Shown in pieces: positions 35,823 to 50,025 of a stretch of 64,000 bases of DNA. Made by a program: the position numbers and the translations under genes. This stretch comes from Rheinheimera sediminis (GTDB lineage Bacteria; Pseudomonadota; Gammaproteobacteria; Enterobacterales; Alteromonadaceae), in the NCBI RefSeq assembly GCF_004005375.1, contig NZ_RZUF01000002.1:120678-184677 (forward strand), given 5' to 3'. Each line of letters starts with the position of its first letter. Position 1 is the first letter of the stretch. A model generated the notes under the pieces. It was given only the letters and a program-made list of their open reading frames with translations. It had not been told where the DNA came from and did no database searches.

Positions 35823-36575
35823 TTAGGGCAATTCAGGTAAGGTCAGTTGAGGGTGTTTTTGATAAAACTGCTTCAAGTGACCCATTTGATAAAGCTTAAG
35901 AAAACGCTGATCCCATAAGCTTTTAAATAAACGGCCAGATTCATTGTCAGCAAAAGCTACATAAATAGGGTCGCGTAGCAGCTCCTGATAAAGTAAAGGT
36001 GGCAATTGTTTGGCGCCTTCGCTTAATAAGTAGTGCTGTAACTCATTTTTCTCTGCAAGGTAAATATCAATTCTGCGATTTTTAACCAGCTCAAGACCTT
36101 GTTTAATGTTCCGCACTTCGTAGCCTTTTTCCGGTAAGTCCAATACCAAATGCAAATCATAGGCTAAATCCCATGCCAGTTTATAGTGGGCTAATTGGCT
36201 TAATTTTGGCAGTGTCGTGTGCGCAGGGTGGTAAACCGCGACAATCAGATCAAAATCAAAGGGGTGAGCGGAGAGCAACAATCCTTGTCGTGCTTTTATC
36301 GATTCATGGGCCGACAGACCGGGAACCATGTGGTATTTCCCTTGTTGCACCTGGTTGATAGCGCGGCCAAAGTGACTGAAATGCCATACCAGTTGCACTT
36401 GTTCCGTTGGATAAATCAGTTGAAATAAATCTGCATAAATACCGGAACCATCAGCATTAGTAAAACCCGGCCAGACCTGAGTGCTGATCTTAAGCTGCAT
36501 TGGTAGCTTTTGCTCAGCCTGAGCAGAGAGAGCTACTAAAAAGCAAAACAAAAATACAGTAGCGCTATACATCAT
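35823..36575 (-). CDS. Periplasmic solute-binding-like protein, orphan
   Basis: A 250-aa secreted protein (signal peptide ATVFLFCFLVALSAQAE) with the fold of family-3 binding proteins: LKISTQVWPGFTNADGSGIYADLFQLIYP, AINQVQQGKYHMVPGLSA and a hinge LAWDLAYDLHL. There is no transporter nearby. It resembles in type, not closely in sequence, the orphan at 4218-4949. Ligand and role are unknown; amino acids or a sensory role are possible. Confidence 0.65.
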   Translation of the reverse strand: MMYSATVFLFCFLVALSAQAEQKLPMQLKISTQVWPGFTNADGSGIYADLFQLIYPTEQVQLVWHFSHFGRAINQVQQGKYHMVPGLSAHESIKARQGLLLSAHPFDFDLIVAVYHPAHTTLPKLSQLAHYKLAWDLAYDLHLVLDLPEKGYEVRNIKQGLELVKNRRIDIYLAEKNELQHYLLSEGAKQLPPLLYQELLRDPIYVAFADNESGRLFKSLWDQRFLKLYQMGHLKQFYQKHPQLTLPELP

Positions 36576-36759
36576 CTGGTTTTGTCCTTAAGCTTTTTTC
36601 AAGCTTAGCTTAAATTTAGCTGATTACCGTCGTATTAAAAATAGCTTGTATTGAAAAAAGCATCTTTGTAGACTGCCGCGGCGGCGCAATGGTGCGGCGT
36701 ACTTGGTGCCGGCATCAATGCCGGTTTGATACAGTTTGTCGGTAAAGCGGACTAGACAT

Positions 36760-37794
36760 ATGCAAGTAAAAGATTTTTCCTTCGAGCTGCCAGAGCAGCT
36801 GATCGCACGTTTTCCTAAAGCTGAACGTTCCAGTAGTCGTTTATTAAAAATGCAGCGCCAGACTGGTGAGTTGTCCCATCTGGTGTTTACTGATTTGCTT
36901 GAACAACTTAATAGTGGCGATTTATTGGTATTTAACAATACCCGTGTGATACCAGCCCGTTTATTTGGTCAAAAAGAATCGGGTGGCAAAGTCGAAATAC
37001 TGGTCGAGCGGGTCTTGGATTCACAACGCTTTTTAGCTCATGTGCGTGCCAGTAAAGCGCCTAAACCAGACAGTTTTATTTTGGTCGATGACAACACAAA
37101 GCTGAAAATGCTGCAGCGCCACGAGACCTTATTTGAGTTGGAGCTGCTAGGCGAAGAGGTTTTATTGACTATGTTAGACAGGCTGGGCCACATGCCTTTG
37201 CCCCCTTACATAGACAGACCTGATAGCGACGAAGATAAGCAGCGCTATCAGACAGTATATAACCAGAAGCCGGGTGCAGTAGCTGCACCTACTGCAGGTT
37301 TGCATTTTGATGAGCCTTTATTGGCCGGATTAAAAGCCAAAGGCGTTGAGTTTGCTTATGTTACCTTGCATGTCGGGGCTGGAACTTTTCAGCCGGTGCG
37401 GGTAGATAATGTGTTGGATCACCAGATGCATGCTGAATACATTGAAGTGGATCAGACTGTCGTCGATGCTATTGTGGCCTGTAAAGCTCGTGGCGGGCGA
37501 GTGGTCGCTGTAGGGACTACATCGGTGCGTTCACTGGAATCTGCCGCACAAATTGCTTTGCAGCAAGGCAAAAACTTACAACCGTACAGCGGCGATACCA
37601 AGATTTTTATCTACCCTGGCTATCAGTTCCAGGTAATAGATGGCTTAATCACCAACTTTCATTTACCTGAATCTACATTGATTATGCTGGTCAGCGCTTT
37701 TAGCCAAAAAGACTATGTGATGCAGGCCTATCAAACCGCTATAGAGCAAGAGTATCGCTTTTATTCCTACGGCGATGCGATGCTGCTGCTGTAA
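36760..37794 (+). CDS. queA: tRNA preQ1(34) S-adenosylmethionine ribosyltransferase-isomerase QueA
   Basis: QueA (344 aa) transfers the ribosyl part of S-adenosylmethionine to preQ1 in tRNA to give epoxyqueuosine. Family stretches are [57 protein letters not shown] and [18 protein letters not shown] 36760 matches the family N-terminus ([11 protein letters not shown]); an upstream in-frame start at 36736 is unlikely. It precedes tgt, which does the earlier step of the same pathway, but is separated from it by 276 bp with REP-like hairpins. Confidence 0.96.
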   Translation: MQVKDFSFELPEQLIARFPKAERSSSRLLKMQRQTGELSHLVFTDLLEQLNSGDLLVFNNTRVIPARLFGQKESGGKVEILVERVLDSQRFLAHVRASKAPKPDSFILVDDNTKLKMLQRHETLFELELLGEEVLLTMLDRLGHMPLPPYIDRPDSDEDKQRYQTVYNQKPGAVAAPTAGLHFDEPLLAGLKAKGVEFAYVTLHVGAGTFQPVRVDNVLDHQMHAEYIEVDQTVVDAIVACKARGGRVVAVGTTSVRSLESAAQIALQQGKNLQPYSGDTKIFIYPGYQFQVIDGLITNFHLPESTLIMLVSAFSQKDYVMQAYQTAIEQEYRFYSYGDAMLLL

Positions 37795-37811
37795 ATTTTC
37801 CTTAATCGGTC

Positions 37812-37937
37812 GTAGGGGCGGGTCTTGCACCCGCCCGTCTTGAATTCCAATCCGATGCTAAGTTGGACTTATCCCTGTTCTTCTCTTGCTACCATGGAGC
37901 CTATGGACGGGCCAGGACAAGACAAGTCGTGGCCCGT
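37812..37937. repeat. Pair of REP-like hairpins between queA and tgt
   Basis: The first element is GTAG (37812-37815) directly followed by GGGCGGGT, loop CTTGC, ACCCGCCC (37816-37836). The second is ACGGGCCA (37907-37914) with TGGCCCGT (37930-37937) around a longer loop, close to the inverse orientation. A GTAG tetranucleotide before a GC-rich hairpin is the form of REP elements mobilised by RAYT transposases. No RAYT gene is in the window. No T run follows, so these are not ordinary terminators. Confidence 0.55.
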
Positions 37938-38067
37938 ACAATTCGTTGTTTACAATGTTTTTTGGCACTAAAGGCTATACCGCTTTAAGGGTGGGGTTTG
38001 GCCTTATCTTCTGCTACAATCGGGCGCGAAAAAAGCCGGACTGTTTTTCTGGCAGAGACTGAGGTAG

Positions 38068-39204
<1,137 letters not shown>

Positions 39205-39257
39205 GATTTCATTTTTAATTTTAAAAACTTTTAATTTAAAACTTTAGGGGACATGTG

Positions 39258-39596
39258 ATGAGTTTATTTATTTCTAATGCATACGCCAACGCTCCAGCTC
39301 CAGCACCTGCAGGTGGTGGTTGGGATTTACTGATTATGTTAGTGGCTTTTGGTTTGATCTTTTATTTCCTGATCTACCGTCCACAAGCTAAGCGCGTAAA
39401 AGAGCATAAAAATCTGATGTCTGCTTTAGGCAAAGGTGATGAAGTCTTAACTCAAGGTGGTTTAGTAGGCCGCATTGCAAAGATTGCTGATGATAAAGAC
39501 TTTGTGGCTATCGCATTAAACGATACCACTGAAGTGACAGTGCAGAAATCTGCTATCGCTGCCGTACTGCCGAAAGGCACTATGAAATCACTGTAA
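39258..39596 (+). CDS. yajC: Preprotein translocase subunit YajC
   Basis: YajC (112 aa) is a small inner-membrane partner of SecDF. A short periplasmic N-terminus is followed by one helix (WDLLIMLVAFGLIFYFLIYRP), then the conserved QAKRVKEHKNLMSALGKGDEVLTQGGLVGRI. ATG 39258 has AGGGG 7 nt upstream; the GTG just before it is a poorer choice. It lies 12 bp before secD. Confidence 0.93.
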   Translation: MSLFISNAYANAPAPAPAGGGWDLLIMLVAFGLIFYFLIYRPQAKRVKEHKNLMSALGKGDEVLTQGGLVGRIAKIADDKDFVAIALNDTTEVTVQKSAIAAVLPKGTMKSL

Positions 39597-39608
39597 AAGG
39601 ATTTTAAT

Positions 39609-41459
39609 GTGTTAAACCAGAACTCCATCTGGCGGTACTTAGTGGTGATCATCGTCATGGGCGTCAGCATGCTGTACGCCCTGCCGAATTTATATCCTAA
39701 TGACCCGTCGATACAAATCAATGCAACCCGGGGCGCTGATGTGACTCAGCAAACTGTGGATGAATTGCAAAAAGCTTTTACTGAACAAGGGTTAACGCCT
39801 AAGTCTGCTGTATTGGAAAAAGGCCAGGTGCTGGTTCGCTTTTTAAACACTGAAGATCAGCTAAAAGCGCGTGAAGTTGCGAATAAGACGTTAGGCGATA
39901 ATTTTGTCACTGCATTAAATCTTGCCCCTGCTACACCAGCCTGGCTGGATGCTATAGGTGCAGCTCCAATGAAATTGGGTCTGGACTTACGTGGTGGTGT
40001 GCATTTCCTGATGGAAGTGGACATGAAAACCGCGATGGAGAAAAACGTCAACGACTTGGTGCTGGTCTACCGAACTGATTTACGTGAAGCCAAGGTTCGT
40101 TACCGCGCCGTAACTGCTGATGTGCCAAATTTAAAGGTTAATCTGAGTTTCCGCAGCGCTGAAGATTTAGCTGCAGCTCAAACCTTGTTAAGCGGTAAAG
40201 ACCGCGACATGACCTTTACTGAAATTGACGATCTGACTTTGGTTGCAGCTTTTAGTGAGATCAAAGTAAAAGCATTGCGTGAAGATGCGGTAGCACAAAA
40301 TATCACTATTATCCGTAACCGTGTTAACGCCATTGGTGTAGCTGAACCTTTAGTACAGCGTCAAGGCGCAGAACGTATTGTGGTTCAATTGCCAGGTGTG
40401 CAGGACACGGCGCGTGCAAAAGAAATTTTAGGTGCAACTGCTACTCTTGAATTCCGCATGGTGGATGAAGCTGGTGATTTGCAAAGCGCGATAGAAGGTC
40501 GGGTGCCGCCTAATGCGCAGTTGTACAACGACCGCGAAGGTCGTCCTGTGTTGTTGCAAAAACGTGTAATGTTGACAGGTAACCATATCATTGGTGCGAA
40601 CAGCAGCTTTGATGAATACAGTCGTCCGCAGGTCAATATTGATTTGGATGCCAAAGGAGGAAACACTTTCTCACAAGCGACCAAAGAAGCTATTGGTAAG
40701 AGAATGGCCACTGTATTTATTGAATACAAGCCAACAGATAAAAAAGATGCGCAAGGCCGCACTATTCTTGAGAAAAAAGAAGAAGTGATCAACGTGGCTA
40801 CTATTCAGGCTCGTTTAGGCCGCAGCTTCCGTATTACTGGCGTAGATAGCCCTGCTGAAGCGCAAAATCTGGCGCTGTTATTACGTGCCGGTGCTTTGAT
40901 TGCGCCTATTCAGATTGTGGAAGAACGTACCATAGGTCCAAGCCTGGGTCAGGAAAACATTGAGCTCGGTACCAACGCTATTATGGTGGGTATGCTGCTG
41001 ACCGTTATCTTTATTGCCTTTTACTACAAGTGGGTGGGGGTTGTAGCTAACCTGGCATTGGCCAGTAACGTGGTCTTGCTGATAGGTGTCTTATCTATGG
41101 TGCCTGGCGCTACACTAACTTTGCCTGGCATGGCCGGTATTTTATTAACTATAGGTATGGCTATCGATGCCAACGTACTGATCAACGAGCGTATTCGTGA
41201 AGAACTAGCCAGTGGTCGTTCTGTGCAGCAGGCTATTCATGAAGGCTACAACAGAGCTTTTGCCACTATTACCGACTCGAACATCACCACCTTCTTAGTG
41301 GCTATTATTCTGTTTGGTTTAGGTTCTGGCCCGGTCAAAGGTTTTGCCGTGACTTTAGCCATAGGTATTATCACCTCTATCTTTACCGCTGTGACCGTAT
41401 CCAGGTTGTTTGTCAATCTGATCTGGGGTGGCCGTAAAGTTGAAAAATTACCTATATAA
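39609..41459 (+). CDS. secD: Protein translocase subunit SecD
   Basis: SecD (616 aa) uses the proton motive force with SecF to help pull exported proteins through SecYEG. One N-terminal helix is followed by the large periplasmic P1 region (GLDLRGGVHFLMEVD, NRVNAIGVAEPLVQRQGAERIVVQLPGVQD). Five C-terminal helices include PGMAGILLTIGMAIDANVLINERIREEL. The start is GTG with AGGA 8 nt upstream. secF follows after 6 bp. Confidence 0.97.
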   Translation: MLNQNSIWRYLVVIIVMGVSMLYALPNLYPNDPSIQINATRGADVTQQTVDELQKAFTEQGLTPKSAVLEKGQVLVRFLNTEDQLKAREVANKTLGDNFVTALNLAPATPAWLDAIGAAPMKLGLDLRGGVHFLMEVDMKTAMEKNVNDLVLVYRTDLREAKVRYRAVTADVPNLKVNLSFRSAEDLAAAQTLLSGKDRDMTFTEIDDLTLVAAFSEIKVKALREDAVAQNITIIRNRVNAIGVAEPLVQRQGAERIVVQLPGVQDTARAKEILGATATLEFRMVDEAGDLQSAIEGRVPPNAQLYNDREGRPVLLQKRVMLTGNHIIGANSSFDEYSRPQVNIDLDAKGGNTFSQATKEAIGKRMATVFIEYKPTDKKDAQGRTILEKKEEVINVATIQARLGRSFRITGVDSPAEAQNLALLLRAGALIAPIQIVEERTIGPSLGQENIELGTNAIMVGMLLTVIFIAFYYKWVGVVANLALASNVVLLIGVLSMVPGATLTLPGMAGILLTIGMAIDANVLINERIREELASGRSVQQAIHEGYNRAFATITDSNITTFLVAIILFGLGSGPVKGFAVTLAIGIITSIFTAVTVSRLFVNLIWGGRKVEKLPI

Positions 41460-41468
41460 GGAATTATG

Positions 41469-42410
41469 ATGAAGTTTCTTGATTTTAAAGAACCGCTTAA
41501 CTTTATGCGCTTCAAGTCGCCAGCCATCATATTTTCTTTGTTGCTGGTGCTGGGATCTTTGTTCAGCATTTTTACCAAAGGTATTAACTTTGGTCTGGAT
41601 TTTACCGGCGGTATAGTGGTTGAAGCTGGTTTTGAGCAACAAGCTGATTTATCAAAAATACGAAATGCTTTAGCTGCAGATGGTTTTCCTGATGCGGTAG
41701 TGCAATATTTTGGTACTTCTACTGAGGTGATGATCCGTATAGCGCCACGCGAAGATGTAGACCAAGCTGTAATTGGTGAGCAGATTATTGGCTCTATCCA
41801 GAAAGTGGAATCAGGTGAGGTCACTAAGCGTCGTGTTGAGGTTGTTGGTGCTGCGATAGGTGATGAACTGAAAGATGACGGTATGCTGGCTTTATTAGCC
41901 TCTTTTATCGGTATCATGATGTATGTGGCCTTCCGCTTTGAATGGCGGTATTCAGTCGGTTCTGTAGTGGCGTTAATTCACGACGTAATCATTACTGTAG
42001 GTATGTTTTCTATCACAGGTATGGAGTTTGATTTAACTGTATTAGCGGCCTTACTGGCGCTGGTGGGTTACTCAATCAACGACACCATAGTGGTATTTGA
42101 CCGCATCCGCGAAATGTTCCGTAAACTGCGTGAAGCCACAGTTGAAGAAACAGTGAATGAAGCTATAACCTCCACATTGAGCCGTACCACTATCACCTCT
42201 GGCACTACCGCTTTGTCTTTGGTGGCACTGTTTTACTTGGGTGGCCCTTTGTTGCATGGATTTGCTGCTGCTTTACTATTTGGCATTGCCATTGGTACTT
42301 ATTCTTCAATTTACGTAGCAAGCTCTATTGCTGTGTTGTTAGGCGCAAGCCGAGAAGATTTGTTACCTGAAGTGATTGAAAAAGAAGGTGAGAATACCCC
42401 CTCACTCTAG
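41469..42410 (+). CDS. secF: Protein translocase subunit SecF
   Basis: SecF (313 aa from the second of two tandem ATGs at 41466 and 41469, the latter better spaced from AAGGA). Signature segments are GINFGLDFTGGIVVEAG, the helix pair around LALVGYSINDTIVVFDRIREMFRKL and TTITSGTTALSLVALFYLGG. It is the last gene of the tgt-yajC-secD-secF cluster and is closed by a strong terminator. Confidence 0.96.
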   Translation: MKFLDFKEPLNFMRFKSPAIIFSLLLVLGSLFSIFTKGINFGLDFTGGIVVEAGFEQQADLSKIRNALAADGFPDAVVQYFGTSTEVMIRIAPREDVDQAVIGEQIIGSIQKVESGEVTKRRVEVVGAAIGDELKDDGMLALLASFIGIMMYVAFRFEWRYSVGSVVALIHDVIITVGMFSITGMEFDLTVLAALLALVGYSINDTIVVFDRIREMFRKLREATVEETVNEAITSTLSRTTITSGTTALSLVALFYLGGPLLHGFAAALLFGIAIGTYSSIYVASSIAVLLGASREDLLPEVIEKEGENTPSL

Positions 42411-42431
42411 TCATAGATGATCAATATTACT

Positions 42432-42456
42432 AAAGGCCGGTTTCCGGCCTTTTTTT
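42432..42456 (+). terminator. Terminator after secF
   Basis: AAAGGCCGG, TTT, CCGGCCTTT followed by more Ts; 9-bp perfect stem. Confidence 0.92.
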
Positions 42457-42965
42457 ATGCCACCACAAAAATTTATTTTGCATAAAACCATGAGTTGTTA
42501 TTTGTTCAGTTTTTTAGCTTTGTTTATTGATTTTATTAAGTATTTTAGGTCGCCTAACTGAAGGCTTACATAGTTAAGTACTTTTCTATCAACATTTTCC
42601 AGCTAAAGATGAAGTAAAACTGCATGCTTTATCACTGTCATAGATTGTCTGGTCTGATCAGTTTGGTTTTAGCGCTTGGCGCACTGCATAAAACTTGTTA
42701 TAACAGACGTGTAGAGCTCTATTGTGGATGTTTCAAGCAGTCTGAGCCGAACAGGCATACCCTACAAAAACGCCTGGCGGCATACGGAAACGTCGGAACC
42801 AGCCCTACTGAACAGTGTCGTCTCACTGGTACGATCTGAAATTTATTGGTTCTAAAGGGCTGGCTTGCTCTTTAGAATGAGCCACCATTTCGGGTTGCAC
42901 CACAGCTCATGGCAAATAGAAGATAACAGCCCACAGGGCATACTTACTCATGGAACCTCTTACCT
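42457..42965 (+). other. Non-coding stretch with promoter and structured leader before malic enzyme
   Basis: I see no credible gene here. A promoter fits at TTGGCG (42676-42681), 17 bp, TATAAC (42699-42704), which would give the malic-enzyme mRNA a leader of about 255 nt. The leader contains small hairpins: CAGGC with GCCTG near 42750, CAGTG with CACTG near 42820, and TTCTAAAG (42850-42857) with CTTTAGAA (42870-42877). No known riboswitch was recognised. Confidence 0.45.
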
Positions 42966-44207
42966 ATGTCAGACTTTCGAGAACAGGCGCTGAAGTATCA
43001 CGCCGAACCTAAACCGGGAAAAATCAGTATTGAGATCAGTAAGCCTGCAGAAACAGTCAAAGATCTGGCTTTAGCGTACAGCCCTGGTGTGGCTGAGCCA
43101 GTGCGTGAAATAGCGAATAATATTGATGATGTCTACAAATATACAGGCAAAGGCAATCTGGTGGCTGTTATTAGTAACGGTACCGCTATTTTGGGGTTAG
43201 GAAACTTAGGCCCCATGGCATCTAAGCCTGTAATGGAGGGCAAAGCTCTGCTGTTTAAGCGCTTTGCTGGGTTAGACTCTATAGATATCGAGGTCACCCA
43301 TCGTACTACTGAAGAATTTATCGACACTGTGGCTAATATAGCGGATACCTTCGGCGGTATTAACCTTGAAGATATCAAAGCACCTGAGTGCTTTGAAATT
43401 GAAAAAGAGCTGATCAGGCGCTGCAATATTCCTGTGTTTCATGATGATCAGCATGGCACTGCTATAGTCACTGCTGCGGGCTTGCTGAATGCTTTGGAAA
43501 TTCAGGGCAAAGATATCAGTAAAGTCGTGATTGTCTGTTTAGGTGCTGGTGCTGCCGCTATAGCCTGTATGGAGCTCTTGATCAAATGTGGCGCTAAACG
43601 CGAACATATTTATATGCTCGATACCAAAGGAGTGATCCACACCCGCCGCAATGATTTAAACAAATACAAAGAGTTATTTGCCAATAATACTGACAAACGT
43701 ACTCTTGAAGACGCAATGGACGGAGCCGATGTATTTGTTGGAGTTTCTGGTCCCGATGCTTTACCAGCTGAAGCTTTAAAGTTAATGGCTGATAAACCGG
43801 TGATTTTTGCTTGCTCGAATCCAGACCCAGAAATTAAGCCTGAATTGGCTCATGCACAGCGCAATGATTTAATTATGGCGACAGGTCGTTCGGATTACCC
43901 GAATCAGGTTAACAACGTTTTGTGTTTTCCTTTTATTTTCCGTGGTGCTTTAGACGTGCGTGCCAAAGTTATAAACGATGAAATGAAACTGGCTGCAGTG
44001 CAGGCGATTCGCGCTATCGCCAAAGAGCCTGTATCGCAGGCCGTACTAGCAGCTGCTCAGGTGGATAAACTGGAGTTTGGTGCTCAGTATATTATTCCGA
44101 AGCCAATGGACCCACGTTTATTGTCACGTGTCGCTCGTGCTGTTGCTGAAGCCGCTGTGGCATCAGGAGTGGCGCGTTTGCCAATGCCTGAAAACTATAT
44201 GCTGTAA
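42966..44207 (+). CDS. NADP-type malic enzyme, short form
   Basis: A 413-aa malic enzyme converting malate to pyruvate and CO2 with NAD(P)H. Visible are LALAYSPGVAEPVREIA, the catalytic Lys region GPMASKPVMEGKALLFK, the metal site EDIKAPECFEIE and HDDQHGTAIVTAAGLLNAL, and a nucleotide-binding GAGAAAIA. It lacks the C-terminal phosphotransacetylase-like domain of MaeB (about 760 aa), so it is the short form found in many bacteria. It stands alone between the sec cluster and metJ. Confidence 0.9.
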   Translation: MSDFREQALKYHAEPKPGKISIEISKPAETVKDLALAYSPGVAEPVREIANNIDDVYKYTGKGNLVAVISNGTAILGLGNLGPMASKPVMEGKALLFKRFAGLDSIDIEVTHRTTEEFIDTVANIADTFGGINLEDIKAPECFEIEKELIRRCNIPVFHDDQHGTAIVTAAGLLNALEIQGKDISKVVIVCLGAGAAAIACMELLIKCGAKREHIYMLDTKGVIHTRRNDLNKYKELFANNTDKRTLEDAMDGADVFVGVSGPDALPAEALKLMADKPVIFACSNPDPEIKPELAHAQRNDLIMATGRSDYPNQVNNVLCFPFIFRGALDVRAKVINDEMKLAAVQAIRAIAKEPVSQAVLAAAQVDKLEFGAQYIIPKPMDPRLLSRVARAVAEAAVASGVARLPMPENYML

Positions 44208-44217
44208 ACAAGCCGGT

Positions 44218-44262
44218 GTCAGGCCTTGAATGTTGAATCTGATTCAACATTCAAGGCCTGAC
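44218..44262. terminator. Long perfect hairpin between malic enzyme gene and metJ
   Basis: A 22-bp perfect inverted repeat (44218-44239 with 44241-44262; outer GTCAGGCCTTG, inner GTTGAATC) sits 11 bp after one stop codon and 11 bp before the other. It lacks long T runs but is very stable and is probably a shared barrier between converging genes. The GTCAGG ... CCTGACCCC ends match the recurrent GGGTCAG family. Confidence 0.7.
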
Positions 44263-44272
44263 CCCGTGTCTA

Positions 44273-44608
44273 TTATTCTTCGTCCGATTCCGCTTCTTCA
44301 ATCACAGGAATTGGCTTACCCATACTGGTTAAAATGTTACGTACTTCCACTGGAATTTGGTGCGGATTGTCTTTGCGTAAATCTTCGTCTGCAGGCAAAG
44401 GCTGGCCAGTGAATGCATGCAAAAACGCTTCGCATAATAATTCGCTGTTGGTGGCATGACGCAGGTTATTGACCTGACGGCGTGTTCTTTCATCGGTTAA
44501 CACTTTCAAAACGTTCAACGGGATAGAGACTGTGATCTTTTTTACCTGTTCGGACTTCTTTCCATGTTCCGCATAAGGGTGAACATATTCACCATTCCAC
44601 TTTGCCAT
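44273..44608 (-). CDS. metJ: Methionine repressor MetJ
   Basis: MetJ (111 aa) is a ribbon-helix-helix repressor that binds tandem met boxes when loaded with S-adenosylmethionine. The sequence is highly recognisable: [25 protein letters not shown] for the DNA-binding strand, then [36 protein letters not shown]. It is divergent from the metB-metL-metF operon; met boxes lie in the shared region, closer to metB. Confidence 0.97.
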   Translation of the reverse strand: MAKWNGEYVHPYAEHGKKSEQVKKITVSIPLNVLKVLTDERTRRQVNNLRHATNSELLCEAFLHAFTGQPLPADEDLRKDNPHQIPVEVRNILTSMGKPIPVIEEAESDEE

Positions 44609-44741
44609 AAGGATACCTTGATTGAATTTAGTTATATGGTCTGCTGACCTTTGCTACGTTGTCGCGCACGTACACGTAATTGAACGAAATTTTACTTCTT
44701 TATACCCCCGAGCACAAACTCTGTGCAAGATTTAATAGTAC

Positions 44742-44811
44742 AGACGTCTAAATGTTTTGACTTCTTATTTTTGCTGGGTATACTTTTAGACGTCTAAACA
44801 TCTAAATTTGA
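44742..44811 (+). promoter_or_regulatory. metB promoter with MetJ-binding met boxes
   Basis: The core promoter is TTGACT (44757-44762), 16 bp, TATACT (44779-44784). Perfect met boxes AGACGTCT lie on both sides: 44742-44749 followed by AAATGTTT, and 44788-44795 followed by weaker 8-mers AAACATCT and AAATTTGA. MetJ bound at tandem 8-mers would cover both the -35 edge and the start region. Confidence 0.85.
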
Positions 44812-44819
44812 GGTTTTTT

Positions 44820-46090
44820 ATGAGCAAACAACACTCAGCCACAGTTGCTGCCCGCGCCGGAATAGCGCAGGACTCTGCCTATGGTGCTGTGACTCCGCCT
44901 TTGTATCTAACCTCAACTTATGAACTCAAAGCCTTTAAACAACCCGGCAAATATGATTATTCGCGCTCGAACAACCCAACACGGGATTTATTAGGTGATG
45001 CCTTGGCAGAGCTGGAAGGTGGTGCTAAGGGTTTAATTACCGGCACTGGCATGTCCGCTTGTCTGCTGGCGCTGCAATTGATAGGCCCGGAAGATACTTT
45101 AGTCATCCCCCATGATTGTTACGGTGGCAGTTATCGTTTATTCCTGAATCTAGCCACTCGCAAAAAAGCTTTTAAGCTGGTTGTGGTGAATTTCCAGCAA
45201 GCCGACTGGGTAGAACAAATTAAAGCAGCACAGCCAAAAATGATTTGGGTTGAAACCCCAAGTAACCCGTTGCTGCAAATTACTGATGTGAAAGCGACTG
45301 CAGAGCTGGCTAAAACACTGAATGCGATTTTGGTGGTAGATAACACCTTCTTATCACCAGCTTTGCAAAACCCTCTAGCTTTGGGTGCTGACATAGTGGT
45401 TCATTCCACTACTAAATTTATTAATGGCCACAGCGACATAGTTGGCGGCGCTTTAATTGCCAAAGACGCCGCTGTGGGTGACGAGCTGAAATGGTGGGCG
45501 AATTGTTTAGGTGTGACAGGTGGCGCTTTTGATGCCTATCAAACCTTACGTGGCCTGCGCACTTTATTACCCCGTATTAAACAACATCAGCACAATGCAG
45601 AGCTGGTGGTGGATTTCCTGCAAAAACAACCACTGGTGGGTCGTGTCTATTACCCAGGTTTAAAAGAGCATCCAGGTCATGCTATTGCCAAAGCACAACA
45701 GCACGGTTTTGGTTCTATGCTGAGTTTTGATCTGGCTGCCGAAGAAGCCTATTTAGCAGTATTTTTTGCAGCCCTGCAGTGTTTCACTTTGGCGCAGTCT
45801 TTAGGTGGCATTGAAAGCTTAATTTGTCACCCTGGTTCTATGACGCATGCCTCTTTAGATGCAGCCACACAAAAAGCCGCTGGTATAGGTCCAACCTTAA
45901 TTCGTTTATCTGTGGGTATTGAAGACGCACAAGATTTAATAGCCGATCTGGCACAGGCTTTTGCTGCGGTAGATGCAGCGATAAAGCAAAACCACCCAAC
46001 AGAAAAAGTTCAGTCAGAGCAAGCAGCAGATTCAGCTTTAGCAAAAAATGAACAGCAGCAATTCAGATTAAATCCGGCACTTAGTGTTTT

Positions 46091-46097
<7 letters not shown>
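44820..46097 (+). CDS. metB: Cystathionine gamma-synthase
   Basis: MetB (425 aa) is a PLP enzyme joining an O-acylhomoserine to cysteine to form cystathionine. Typical stretches are TPPLYLTSTYEL, YDYSRSNNPTRDLLGDALAELEGG, the PLP-lysine loop HSTTKFINGHSDIVGGALI and SLGGIESLICHPGSMTHASL. GAGG before ATG 44820 fixes the start; a TTG at 44808 is not needed. It has an extra Gln-rich C-terminal tail of about 30-40 residues beyond E. coli MetB (386 aa). It is first in metB-metL-metF. Confidence 0.93.
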
Positions 46098-49948
<3,851 letters not shown>

Positions 49949-50025
49949 ATCTTTACACTAGATCAACACCTTAGTCGCTAGACTTAGTTACACTCACTTT
50001 GTGTTTTGCCACTGGACGGATTCAG

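Noticed and set aside
36660-36735. GCCGGCATCAATGCCGG hairpin and GC-rich run before queA as a regulatory RNA
   Set aside because: The stem is short, lies in what is probably just the promoter/leader region, and matches no known preQ1-type riboswitch that I can recognise.
41246-41917. 223-aa minus-strand open frame across the secD-secF junction
   Set aside because: secD and secF are unmistakable on the plus strand; the minus frame has low-complexity Ser/Ile/Lys composition and no recognisable domain.
44620-44819. SAM or other methionine riboswitch before metB
   Set aside because: The leader after the -10 is only about 30 nt, and MetJ boxes explain the control.
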